Source of the DNA: an uncultured Lachnospiraceae bacterium
GTDB taxonomy: Bacteria > Bacillota > Clostridia > Lachnospirales > Lachnospiraceae
DNA length: 64,000 nt
Assembly: GCA_947570615.1 (NCBI GenBank)
Contig: CANOVJ010000006.1
Coordinates: forward strand, 48,916 to 112,915
Reading direction: 5' to 3'
Under the pieces are notes generated by a model. That model had not been told where the DNA came from. It searched no databases and saw nothing but the letters and a program-made list of their open reading frames with translations. Each line of letters starts with the position of its first letter. Position 1 is the stretch's first letter. The position numbers were made by a program, and so were the translations under genes. This document shows positions 52,735-60,679 of this stretch, piece by piece.

Positions 52735-53601
52735 ATGAAAATGGAGAGAAAGAAAAGAAAATATTTTTGCCTGTTTGTGCTGCCGGGTTTTGTGGGGATC
52801 ACGGCCTTTGTCCTGCTTCCCTTTCTGGATGTGGCGAAGCGTTCCTTCACCACGGCGGTGACGGGGGAGTTTAACGGGGTGAAGAACTACCAGAGCATTT
52901 TTCAGAATCAGGCCTTTTTGCTGGCGGTGAAAAATACGGTCCGGTTCACCCTGGTGTGTATCCCCATCCTGGTGGGGGCGGGTCTTGTGATGGCGCTGAT
53001 GCTGAGCTCCCTGAAAAAGAAGGGGTTTATCAAATCCCTCTGTCTCTTTCCTCTGGCCATGCCCACGGCCACGGTGGTGATGGTGTGGAAGCTGGTCTTC
53101 TATAAGCAGGGGTTTCTGAATCTGCTTCTCACCCGCCTGGGGCAGTGGACAGGGCTGTATGGGGAGGTACATATGGATTATCTGGGCACGGGGGCGGCTT
53201 TCCAGGTGCTGGTGGCAAGCTATGTCTGGAAAAATATGGGCTATACGATGATTCTCTGGCTGGCCGGGCTCTCGGGGATCTCTGCGCAGATGATCGAGGC
53301 GGCCCGGGTGGACGGGGCGGGAGGCTGGCAGCGGCTGTGGCGGATCGTATTGCCCAACTTAAGGGGGAGTTTGTTTACCATCGTGATCCTGTCCTTTTTA
53401 AACTCCTTCAAGATTTACAGGGAGGCCTATCTCACGGCGGGGGCCTATCCCGATAAGAGCATTTATCTTTTGCAGCACCTGTTCAACAACTGGTTTGTGA
53501 ATCTGGAGCTGGACAAGATGGCGGCGGCAGCGGTGTGTACCGGAGGCGTTCTGATGGGGGCGATCCTGCTTCTGCAGAGGCTGTGGGAGGGATCGGAATG
53601 A
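52735..53601 (+). CDS. ABC permease, MalF/UgpA-like
   Basis: A 288-residue membrane subunit of an import-type (CUT1) ABC transporter, with six hydrophobic segments beginning FCLFVLPGFVGITAFVLLPF and the cytoplasmic EAA loop EAARVDGAGGWQRLWRIVLP near residues 188-207, which docks the ATPase. Eight bases separate it from the binding-protein gene, and its stop overlaps the next start (ATGA). No ATPase gene is nearby, so it must use a shared one such as an MsmK/UgpC type encoded elsewhere. Confidence 0.9.
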   Translation: MKMERKKRKYFCLFVLPGFVGITAFVLLPFLDVAKRSFTTAVTGEFNGVKNYQSIFQNQAFLLAVKNTVRFTLVCIPILVGAGLVMALMLSSLKKKGFIKSLCLFPLAMPTATVVMVWKLVFYKQGFLNLLLTRLGQWTGLYGEVHMDYLGTGAAFQVLVASYVWKNMGYTMILWLAGLSGISAQMIEAARVDGAGGWQRLWRIVLPNLRGSLFTIVILSFLNSFKIYREAYLTAGAYPDKSIYLLQHLFNNWFVNLELDKMAAAAVCTGGVLMGAILLLQRLWEGSE

Positions 53602-54488
53602 AAAAACGGCCTGTTTTTACGGAGAAGCTTTTGAAGCTGCGAAGACCGGCGGGCCGCGCCCTTCTTACTGTGGTATTGCTTTTGCCCGCTCTGACGGTGA
53701 TTCTGCCTGTTCTGCTTCTTTTGTCGGGGGCTCTGATGGACGCCTGGGAGCTGGGCGGATACATCGGCACGGTATTTACGGACGGAACGGAATTTATCCG
53801 GTGGAAATTCCTGCCGGATTACCCCTCCTTTGCAAACTATGGAAGGCTGCTGTTTGAGACGCCCCAGTTTTTCGTGCTGTTCTGGAATTCCATGAAGCTG
53901 GTCGTCTGTATCCTGGCGGGACAGCTCGCAGTGGCGGTTCCGGCGGCCTGGGGGTTCGCGGTGTATCAGACCAGGGCAGGCCGGGGACTGTTTGCCCTGT
54001 ATGTGGTGCTGATGCTTCTGCCCTTTCAGGTGACCATGCTCTCCAGTTATCTGGTGCTGGGCAGGCTGGGGCTTTTGAATACCCATGGGGCGATCATTCT
54101 GCCCGCGGTGTTTTCCACCTTTCCGGTGTTCCTCTCCTACGGGGGATTTCGCAGTATTCCCTGTCAGATGCTGGAGGCGGCCCGGGTGGACGGGGCGGGG
54201 GAGATCACCATATTTGTACGGCTGGGCCTTCCCCTTGGAAAGAGCGGGCTTTTGTCCGCCATGGTGCTGGGCTTTCTGGAATACTGGAATCTGATGGAAC
54301 AGCCCATGGCCTTTCTGGAGGATAAGGCCCTCTGGCCCCTGTCCCTGTATCTGCCCCAGATCACCTGGGGGCAGGCGGGGTTTGCATTCTGCGCCAGCGT
54401 GATCACCCTGATCCCGGCGGCGTTTGTGTTTGTGATCGGGCAGGACTATCTGGAGCAGGGGATTATTTATTCGGGGCTGAAGGAGTAG
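53598..54488 (+). CDS. ABC permease, MalG/UgpE-like
   Basis: The 296-residue partner permease with six membrane segments (first ALLTVVLLLPALTVILPVLL) and EAA loop EAARVDGAGEITIFVRLGLP near residues 194-213. The ATGA overlap with the upstream permease gives coupled translation. A typical MalG-type end is present (FVIGQDYLEQGIIYSGLKE). The substrate is unknown; carbohydrate is the family default. Confidence 0.9.
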   Translation: MKKRPVFTEKLLKLRRPAGRALLTVVLLLPALTVILPVLLLLSGALMDAWELGGYIGTVFTDGTEFIRWKFLPDYPSFANYGRLLFETPQFFVLFWNSMKLVVCILAGQLAVAVPAAWGFAVYQTRAGRGLFALYVVLMLLPFQVTMLSSYLVLGRLGLLNTHGAIILPAVFSTFPVFLSYGGFRSIPCQMLEAARVDGAGEITIFVRLGLPLGKSGLLSAMVLGFLEYWNLMEQPMAFLEDKALWPLSLYLPQITWGQAGFAFCASVITLIPAAFVFVIGQDYLEQGIIYSGLKE

Positions 54489-54522
54489 CCTGCGTTCTCT
54501 GGAAAGGAGCGTGGTTTTAATT

Positions 54523-55824
54523 ATGAAAAAGGTTGTGGCAGGATTCGGTATTTTTCTTGCGTTTATGGTTGTATGTACGCTGGTGTCAAAAAGCGTGTAC
54601 GCTTACCGGCTTCCCATGGTGGGCGTCGTCACGCCGGAGTCAAAATATGTGGAGCATAAGGTGGAGGCGCAGGGGATTGTGGTCGCCGGGGGCGAGAAGC
54701 CTTTCACGTATCTGCCGGGCCTTCGCATCGCCTCCATGCCGGTCCGGGTGGGAGATCGGGTGGAGGAGGGCGACGTGCTCTTTCAGATCGATCTGGAGGA
54801 TCTTGGGGAGATGATGCAGGAGAAGGAAAGGGAGATCCACAGGCTCTCCCTCCAGGTGGATACCATCCTGGAGAACCGGGCGATTCAGGAGCAGAAAAAG
54901 GAGCTGGAGCTGGCCAGGGCAAGGGAGGATTATGACACCGCCGCCAGATTACAGGATACCCAGGTGGGCCGGGCGATGGAGAGCTATGTGCAGGCGGAAA
55001 ACGACCTGGAGGAGGAGGCCGGACAGGGGCAGGACGACGCCTTAAAGGACGCTCTGCAGAGCGCGGCCTACGGGGAGGCGGACGCGAAGGCGCAAAGGGA
55101 TGAGGCGCTCAGGCAGGCGGGACGGAAGGTGGAGGATATACTTCTGCCGGATGACGCCACCGCCGACCTGGAGACGGCGCGGCTGGAGATCTCCGCAGTC
55201 TCCGACGGCCTGAGCAGTCTGCAGCAGATTGCGGAGAGCCAGGGCGTGGTCAGAGCCCCCTTTGGCGGCGTGATCACACAGATCCTGGTGGGAGCGGGGG
55301 GAAGGACCGGGGATACGGCGCTGATGCTGATCTCGGACGATACCCTTCCCTGCCGGCTTAAGGTCACTCTGGATAAGGAGCAGAAAAAATATATCAGCTT
55401 GGGGGATCCGGTCTCGGTAAAGCTGGAGGGAGAGAAAAAGGAGCTGGAGGAAGAGGTGGCCTATCTGGCACAGAGCCGGGAGTCCTCCGAAATCTACGAG
55501 GCGCTGACAGAGCTCCCGGAAGGGGTTGGGATACCGGGCATGTCCGGCAGTATCTCCCGCTCGGAGCAGGGAGAGAGGCACAGACTCTGCCTGCCGGTGT
55601 CCGCACTGCACGAGAAGGATAAACGGTATTCGGTGTATGTGTTAAAGGAGCGGGAAGGGATTCTGGGTCAGGAGTATTATGTGGACGAGGTAAGCGTCAG
55701 GGTTCTGGATCAGAACGATAACTGGGCGGCCATCGAGGAGGGGGCGCTGGATACGCAGAGCAGAGTGATCGTCTCCGCCACGAAGGAGATCCGCACCGGG
55801 GAGACGGTCAGGTGGGAGGAGTGA
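54523..55824 (+). CDS. HlyD/RND-type adaptor (membrane fusion) protein
   Basis: A 433-residue protein with one N-terminal membrane segment (VVAGFGIFLAFMVVCTLV) and an extracytoplasmic adaptor body. A split lipoyl-like domain (APGG-type strands: VVAGGEKPFTYLPGLRIA; VRVGDRVEEGDVLFQIDL and VVRAPFGGVITQILVGAGG) flanks a long helical hairpin (about residues 100-215), followed by a beta-barrel. Such adaptors normally serve exporters (MacA, HlyD), not sugar importers. It follows the permeases by 34 bases in the same direction and looks like the last gene of the set. Ribosome site AAAGGAG is a little far from the ATG. Confidence 0.85.
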   Translation: MKKVVAGFGIFLAFMVVCTLVSKSVYAYRLPMVGVVTPESKYVEHKVEAQGIVVAGGEKPFTYLPGLRIASMPVRVGDRVEEGDVLFQIDLEDLGEMMQEKEREIHRLSLQVDTILENRAIQEQKKELELARAREDYDTAARLQDTQVGRAMESYVQAENDLEEEAGQGQDDALKDALQSAAYGEADAKAQRDEALRQAGRKVEDILLPDDATADLETARLEISAVSDGLSSLQQIAESQGVVRAPFGGVITQILVGAGGRTGDTALMLISDDTLPCRLKVTLDKEQKKYISLGDPVSVKLEGEKKELEEEVAYLAQSRESSEIYEALTELPEGVGIPGMSGSISRSEQGERHRLCLPVSALHEKDKRYSVYVLKEREGILGQEYYVDEVSVRVLDQNDNWAAIEEGALDTQSRVIVSATKEIRTGETVRWEE

Positions 55825-55909
55825 GGATTTGCAGGGATGACCTTCTTTCTATGGGAAAGCGGCGGATTTGGGATCTGCACCGCAGTATATGTATTTTCGG
55901 AAAGCGGCG

Positions 55910-55938
55910 TTGAAAACGGCGGCAAAGTAAGGTATAGT
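55910..55938 (+). promoter_or_regulatory. Promoter upstream of the methyltransferase gene
   Basis: TTGAAA (55910-55915), 17 bases, TATAGT (55933-55938). A long leader of about 180 bases with hairpins follows before the gene. Confidence 0.65.
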
Positions 55939-56039
55939 AGAGGGAGTCGAGATATAAAACAACGGGCAGCGCGCCCTGCGGGTCAGCTTACGGTATCAGC
56001 CGATGATATGCTCTGCAGAGGGCGCCGTCAGGAGGACAA

Positions 56040-56092
56040 GATTGAAAATTAAAATTTTCAATCTGGAGATTTGTGCTACGCACAAAGTCTCC
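56040..56092. repeat. Two palindromes, including hairpin repeat family E copy 2
   Basis: GATTGAAAATT (56040-56050) pairs with AATTTTCAATC (56053-56063); then GGAGATTTGTGC (56065-56076) pairs with GCACAAAGTCTCC (56080-56092). The second is related to the element at 49497-49524. Both sit in the leader of the gene at 56127. Confidence 0.65.
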
Positions 56093-56126
56093 GGGATTTT
56101 GAAAGGAGTATGGTTATAAATATGAT

Positions 56127-56771
56127 ATGATTTCCACACAGATAAAAAATGTTGAGCTGGAGTTCGAGACAGACCCTTTGGGTTTCTCGCCGCACAGGAT
56201 TGATGCGGGGACGCTGGCCATGCTCTCCGTCACGGATTTTCATCCGGGAGAGCGGATTCTGGACCTGGGCTGCGGCTACGGCGTGGTGGGGATTCTGGCG
56301 GCGAAGCTGGCCGGTCAGGAGAATGTGATTCTGTGCGATATCTCCGAAGGCGCGGTGGAAAGAGCCAGAGCGAACGCCCGGCGTAATCAGGTGCCGGAGT
56401 TGGAGATCCGGGTGAGCGACGCCTTTTCCGGTGTGCCGGAGAGGAATTTTGCTCTGATTCTGTCCAATCCGCCCTATCACGCGGACTTTTCCGTGCCCAG
56501 AAGGTTTATCGAGGAGGGCTTTAAAAGACTGGCTGTGGGCGGAAGGATGGTCATGGTCACCAAAAGGCTGGACTGGTACAAAAACAAACTGACCGCTGTT
56601 TTCGGCGGCGTGAAGGTATACGAGATAAACGGGTATCATGTTTTTGTGGCGCACAAGCGCGCCTCCACGGTGAAAAAGAAGGATAAGACGGCGGGGAAGC
56701 TCTCGAAGAAGCTGCAGAGGAAGCAGGGCAGGAAAGAAAACAGAAAAAAGGCCATGAAGGCGGCAGAATAA
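56127..56771 (+). CDS. RsmC-like class I SAM methyltransferase
   Basis: A 214-residue methyltransferase with SAM motif I DLGCGYGVVGILAAKLAG near residues 51-68 and catalytic motif ILSNPPYH near residues 112-119, the N-P-P-Y type used for amino methylation of guanine or adenine. Closest in layout to the catalytic half of RsmC (16S rRNA m2G). The C-terminal 40 residues are extremely lysine-rich (KKKDKTAGKLSKKLQRK), likely for RNA binding. The ATG at 56127 is 18 bases from GAAAGGAG; an ATG at 56110 would start only a seven-codon frame (MVINMI) ending on the gene start, a possible coupling leader. Confidence 0.85.
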   Translation: MISTQIKNVELEFETDPLGFSPHRIDAGTLAMLSVTDFHPGERILDLGCGYGVVGILAAKLAGQENVILCDISEGAVERARANARRNQVPELEIRVSDAFSGVPERNFALILSNPPYHADFSVPRRFIEEGFKRLAVGGRMVMVTKRLDWYKNKLTAVFGGVKVYEINGYHVFVAHKRASTVKKKDKTAGKLSKKLQRKQGRKENRKKAMKAAE

Positions 56772-56808
56772 AATAGATGATCGCCTGGCGCCGGAGGGAG
56801 GACGAAAG

Positions 56809-57306
56809 ATGGCAAAACAAAAACTGATTATTATTACAGGCTCGCCTTGCGTGGGCAAGACCACTGTCACACAGGAGCTCTTTACTTCTTATGAGAACAG
56901 CGCCTTTTTTGACGGCGACTGGGCATGGTGCGTCAACCCGTTTTCACTCAATGATCCGAGACTGCGAAACGGTGACAAAACAATGTCCTTTGCATTATCT
57001 ACCTATCTGAATTCGGGCTTTGACTATGTTTTCTTTTCGTCGGTGGTCGTTGGGGATAAAGCAATCCGCGAGGCGATATTGAAGGATGTGACTGCAAAAG
57101 ATTACGCTGTGGTGGGCATTACCCTGACCTGTTCTGAGGAAACCTTGCGGGAGCGTCACAAAAAACGCGGAGATGCAAATGAATGTTCTTTTTTCTGGCT
57201 GCATTTAAAACCGTATGAGGGCGATCATGTGATCAACACAGATCACAAAAGTGTCCGGCAAATCGTTGAGGAAATGAGGGCCGTGATAGACGGCGGGAGA
57301 GAATGA
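56809..57306 (+). CDS. P-loop nucleotide kinase-like protein
   Basis: A 165-residue protein with Walker A GSPCVGKTTVTQEL near residues 11-24 and a layout like small-molecule kinases (acceptor aspartate in FFDGDWAWCVNPF; lid-type arginines in TLRERHKKRGD). It could phosphorylate a nucleotide, antibiotic or metabolite. GGAGGGAGGAC precedes the ATG. Its stop overlaps the next start (ATGATGG). The base composition is a little more AT-rich than its neighbours, suggesting the pair may have been gained together. Confidence 0.75.
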   Translation: MAKQKLIIITGSPCVGKTTVTQELFTSYENSAFFDGDWAWCVNPFSLNDPRLRNGDKTMSFALSTYLNSGFDYVFFSSVVVGDKAIREAILKDVTAKDYAVVGITLTCSEETLRERHKKRGDANECSFFWLHLKPYEGDHVINTDHKSVRQIVEEMRAVIDGGRE

Positions 57307-57815
57307 TGGAGCTTTACACCAGGGACTTAATACTGCGTACCGTGACTCAAGACGATCTGAAGGAGATTGCAAGAATGTGGGAATATCCCCGTGAGACAAC
57401 GATAGATCAGGCGCGGGAGGCATTAAGGTATATGGAGGACACCCATCGGAAAAACCGGCCGAAGGCAATCTGCCATCTGTGTCTGGGGGTTTTTCAGAAG
57501 GAAAAGCCGGATGTGATCACAGGCTGGTGCGGGCTGGACGGCGAAGCGGAACAGGGAAAGACAGTTCTTTTTTATGTCATTGAGGAAAAGTACCGTAACC
57601 GGGGGTATGCCACCCAGTGCGCTGTGGAATTGCTTCGTTATGCCTTTGAGGATATGGAATACGACATTATTTATGGAGGATGCGCAAAGGATAATACAGG
57701 ATCGTACCGCGTGATGCAAAAGGCGGGAATGGTTCAGAGCTCCTTTTATGAGGATGGAGGGTATATTTTTTCCATCGACAGGGAAAGGTACATTCGTTCC
57801 GGCAGACAGGCCTGA
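57303..57815 (+). CDS. GNAT-family N-acetyltransferase (RimJ/RimL-like)
   Basis: A 170-residue acetyltransferase. N-terminal LYTRDLILRTVTQDD is typical of the RimJ/RimL-like subgroup; the acetyl-CoA loop is EEKYRNRGYATQCAVELLRY near residues 95-114, with NTGSYRVMQKAGM after it. Either of two adjacent ATGs (57303, 57306) may be used, overlapping the kinase gene by four bases, so the two are coupled. The substrate is unknown. Confidence 0.83.
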   Translation: MMELYTRDLILRTVTQDDLKEIARMWEYPRETTIDQAREALRYMEDTHRKNRPKAICHLCLGVFQKEKPDVITGWCGLDGEAEQGKTVLFYVIEEKYRNRGYATQCAVELLRYAFEDMEYDIIYGGCAKDNTGSYRVMQKAGMVQSSFYEDGGYIFSIDRERYIRSGRQA

Positions 57816-57885
57816 ATACTGTCGGAGGCTGATGACAGTCTGCCACAGGGTCTGATCCGTCTGTGGCGGAGAGGAGAAAGCGCAT

Positions 57886-58674
57886 ATGGATTTTGGATTG
57901 CCCACACTCATTGAACATGAAAATCTTAAGGCTGCGGCGGACCTTTGCGGGAGGCTGGGATTTCAGTTCGTGGAAATCAACATGAATTTCCCCATGTATC
58001 AGCTTTTGCTGCTGGAAAAGACAGATGAGCTGAACGCGCTGGCCGGCAAATACCGGATCTATTTTACCATCCATCTGGATGAAAACTTAAATGTGTGCGA
58101 TTTCAACCCCCTGGTGGCGGAAGCTTACCTGGAGACGGTGGAGAGGGCCATAAGGGCGGCCGGAGAAATCGGCGCGCCGCTTCTGAATATGCACATGAAT
58201 CATGGGATTTACGTCACTTTGCCGGACCGGAAGGCAGCGCTTTATGAGCGGTACAAAGAGGAATATCTTTCGTCCATCCGCCGGTTCAGAGAGCGGTGCG
58301 GTCAGGCCGCCGAGGAGGTCGGAACGAAAATCTGCATTGAGAACACGGACGGCTTCCGGGAATATGAGCGGGAGGCCATCGATCTTCTCTTGCAGAGCGA
58401 TGCGTTTGCCCTGACCTGGGATATCGGACACTCTCACGCCTGTGGCAATGCGGACGAGCCTTTTCTGATGGAGCGCAGGGACAGGCTGTGTCATTTCCAT
58501 ATTCATGACGGACTGGGCGGGAAGAACCATCAGACTCTGGGGACGGGAGAGATCGATTTGGCTCATCGGCTTGGCGTTGCCGAATCCTGCGCCGGGCGTT
58601 GTGTGGTGGAGACCAAAACCGTGGAAGCGCTGGAGGAATCGGCGGCATGGCTGCGGGAGAGGGGATATCTGTAA
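57886..58674 (+). CDS. Sugar phosphate isomerase/epimerase-like TIM-barrel protein
   Basis: A 262-residue AP-endonuclease-2-like TIM barrel. Metal-ligand type residues appear in order: GAPLLNMHMNHG, IENTDGF with the glutamate, TWDIGHSHACG with Asp and His, HFHIHDGLGG, and a final VVETKT glutamate. The family includes xylose isomerase-like epimerases and IolE/IolI. GGAGAGGAG precedes the ATG. It begins 70 bases after the GNAT gene and is followed after 17 bases by an S66 peptidase. The substrate is unknown. Confidence 0.82.
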   Translation: MDFGLPTLIEHENLKAAADLCGRLGFQFVEINMNFPMYQLLLLEKTDELNALAGKYRIYFTIHLDENLNVCDFNPLVAEAYLETVERAIRAAGEIGAPLLNMHMNHGIYVTLPDRKAALYERYKEEYLSSIRRFRERCGQAAEEVGTKICIENTDGFREYEREAIDLLLQSDAFALTWDIGHSHACGNADEPFLMERRDRLCHFHIHDGLGGKNHQTLGTGEIDLAHRLGVAESCAGRCVVETKTVEALEESAAWLRERGYL

Positions 58675-58691
58675 AGAACAGGAGGATAAGA

Positions 58692-59579
58692 ATGAGAGCA
58701 AAATGTCTGTCGGAAAAGGGAACCATCGGAATCTGTTCCCCCAGCCATGTGGCGCTGAGGGAGGAATATCAGAGCTTTATAGCCGGGATCAGGCAAAGGG
58801 GTTTTGACGTGCGGGAAGCGGACAACCTGTACAAAGATACATATGGCTATCTGGCCACGCCCAGGGAGCGCGCGCAGGATTTCAATCAGTTGATCGCAGA
58901 TCCCCAGGTGGAGCTGGTTCTTTTCGGCGGCGGCGAGGGGAGCAATGAGCTGCTTCCTTATATTGACTTTGAACAGATCCGCCGCAATCCCAAACGGATC
59001 TGCAGCTACAGCGACGGAACCACGATTCTGAACGCCGTCTGGGCGCTGACCGGTCTGGAGACCTACTATGGGCAGACCCCCAAGCTGTTTGCGGATTTCA
59101 CCGCCTATGATGAGACGCAGTTTCAGTCCCATCTGGTCCGGGGGGATGTGAAAAAGCATGTCCCGGGCAGCAGATGGCAGGTACAGACGCCGGGAAAGGC
59201 CAGGGGGATTCTCACAGGGGGGTATTGCCGGAATTTTGCCATGCTTCTGGGAAACCCTTATTTTCCGGTGGATCTGAAGCAAAGGTACCTCTTATTCCTG
59301 GAGGATCATGAAGGGTTCGGAGGCGTGGATTACGTCAGCGCCATGCTTTCCCACATGGAGCAATATGATTTCATGCAGTCGGTGAGCGGCCTGGTGTTTG
59401 GCCACTATTCGGAGAAGGTCCCTGCGGATCTGCTGGCGAGGCTGAGGCGGCTTGGCCAAAAGTACCGGATTCCGGTGGTATACTGCGACGACTTCGGGCA
59501 TGGCAGGAATCACGCCATCTGGCCCATCGGCAGGGAGGCGGAGCTGGATACGCAGGAGGGGACGGTTTATTTTCGCTGA
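58692..59579 (+). CDS. S66 family LD-carboxypeptidase / MccF-like peptidase
   Basis: A 295-residue serine peptidase with the S66 fold: KGTIGICSPSHVA at the N-terminus, FGGGEGSNELLPYID, the nucleophile serine in CSYSDGTTILNA, and catalytic Glu/His in LEDHEGFGGVDY and FGHYSEK. S66 enzymes trim tetrapeptides in peptidoglycan recycling (LdcA) or cleave microcin C-type aminoacyl nucleotides (MccF). This sequence looks closer to the MccF/LdcA-like group without signal peptide. GGAGGAT lies upstream of the ATG. It converges on the AraC gene with a three-base gap. Confidence 0.87.
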   Translation: MRAKCLSEKGTIGICSPSHVALREEYQSFIAGIRQRGFDVREADNLYKDTYGYLATPRERAQDFNQLIADPQVELVLFGGGEGSNELLPYIDFEQIRRNPKRICSYSDGTTILNAVWALTGLETYYGQTPKLFADFTAYDETQFQSHLVRGDVKKHVPGSRWQVQTPGKARGILTGGYCRNFAMLLGNPYFPVDLKQRYLLFLEDHEGFGGVDYVSAMLSHMEQYDFMQSVSGLVFGHYSEKVPADLLARLRRLGQKYRIPVVYCDDFGHGRNHAIWPIGREAELDTQEGTVYFR

Positions 59580-59582
59580 TTT

Positions 59583-60443
59583 TCAGCTCACACTGCACTG
59601 GGCATACTTCTTCGGGGAAATTCCCACCGCCTTCGTAAAGGCCTTGAAAAAGTTGCTGTAGTCGGAAAAGCCGCTCTTTTCCCAGGCCTGCGTGACGCTG
59701 GCCCCGTCGCTCAAAAGGGACTTGGCGATGCTGATGCGCCGGGCGTTTATGTATTTGCCGATGGTGGTGCCGGTGGCGGCCTTGAAGATCCGGCAGATAT
59801 AGGATTCGCTGAGAAAGAACTCCCCGGCAAGCTGCTCGATGGAAACGGGCGAGGTGATGTTGGCGTTGATGTAGGCCAGGATGTCGTCCACCTGGTGATT
59901 GTAGCCATAGCCGCCGGAGCTGGCCTGTGTCTGATGGCAGGTGCGCAGGGCATTGTTGACCAGAAGCATCAGCTCCATGAAGGCGCTCTGCTCCAGAATA
60001 TCGTGGCCGTAGCCGTCCGCCCCGGTGATCTTGTTGACAAAGTAGAGAAACCGGCTCTGCTGCTCTCTGCTTAAGGAGATCCGGTGGCAGAAGTCCTTCG
60101 GCCGGTCATAAAAGCAGGCGTCCAGGTTGGTCTGCGAAGTGGAGAGACGTCTGGTGTATTCCGGGTGGATGGAGAGCACAATCCGCTCGTGGACCATGCT
60201 GTCCACCTGGGTGATCTTGTGGCTTTCATACTGGTTGATGATGAACAGATCGCCCGGGTCGATGGTGTAAAATTTGTTGTCGATCAGGAATTGCCGTCCC
60301 CCGGAGATGGAGTAATAGATTTCATAACAATCATGGATATGCATATCCATGGTTTTTTCTTCTTTATAGAGATGGGCGATGGCAAAGGTTTCCGTAGCGG
60401 AACAGTTTTCCATCGCCTGTTTGCAGGAATAAAGCTCTTCCAT
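59583..60443 (-). CDS. AraC-family regulator, probable controller of the kdu genes
   Basis: A 286-residue regulator: N-terminal cupin sensing domain (about 10-140; DMHIHDCYEIYYSISGG, DPGDLFIINQYESHK) and C-terminal double helix-turn-helix (about 185-284; VSIEQLAGEFFLSESYICRI, then SVTQAWEKSGFSDYSNFFKA). The ATG at 60443 has GAGGAG upstream; a longer open frame from 60704 is rejected. It is divergent from kduI across a 236-base gap with promoters for both, so it likely responds to a uronate-derived ligand and drives kduI-kduD. Confidence 0.9.
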   Translation of the reverse strand: MEELYSCKQAMENCSATETFAIAHLYKEEKTMDMHIHDCYEIYYSISGGRQFLIDNKFYTIDPGDLFIINQYESHKITQVDSMVHERIVLSIHPEYTRRLSTSQTNLDACFYDRPKDFCHRISLSREQQSRFLYFVNKITGADGYGHDILEQSAFMELMLLVNNALRTCHQTQASSGGYGYNHQVDDILAYINANITSPVSIEQLAGEFFLSESYICRIFKAATGTTIGKYINARRISIAKSLLSDGASVTQAWEKSGFSDYSNFFKAFTKAVGISPKKYAQCSVS

Positions 60444-60483
60444 AGAAACTCCTCTCTGCTCCCGAAGCATTTTGCGCCTGTTC

Positions 60484-60541
60484 CGGCCCGCCGCCTGGCA
60501 GCGTTTGTTATTATTATAAAAGGAAAGTTCAAAATTTGCAA
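60484..60541 (-). promoter_or_regulatory. AraC-gene promoter and partial family A repeat
   Basis: On the minus strand TTGCAA (60541-60536), 17 bases, TATAAT (60518-60513). Just downstream, 60508-60484 resembles the family A repeat (ACAAACGCTGCC). Confidence 0.65.
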
Positions 60542-60561
60542 GATTTACAGAAATATTTGAA

Positions 60562-60590
60562 AGGACATAGACAATTTTCTGATGTATACT
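60562..60590 (+). promoter_or_regulatory. Probable kduI promoter
   Basis: AGGACA (60562-60567), 17 bases, TATACT (60585-60590). The -35 is weak, as expected for an activator-dependent promoter. An imperfect dyad CTGAT/ATCAG spans 60579-60602. Confidence 0.45.
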
Positions 60591-60679
60591 GAATACTATC
60601 AGAGGCGGTCCTGCCGGCGCAGGGCGGCCGGGAAACGAGAGAATTTCGCAAGGCGATGAAAGGGAAAGGAGCGAGGAAA

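Noticed and set aside
50232-52853. Very long open frame on the minus strand opposite the solute-binding lipoprotein gene
   Set aside because: It mirrors the codon use of the + strand gene, has no family resemblance, ribosome site or promoter, and the + strand product is clearly recognisable.
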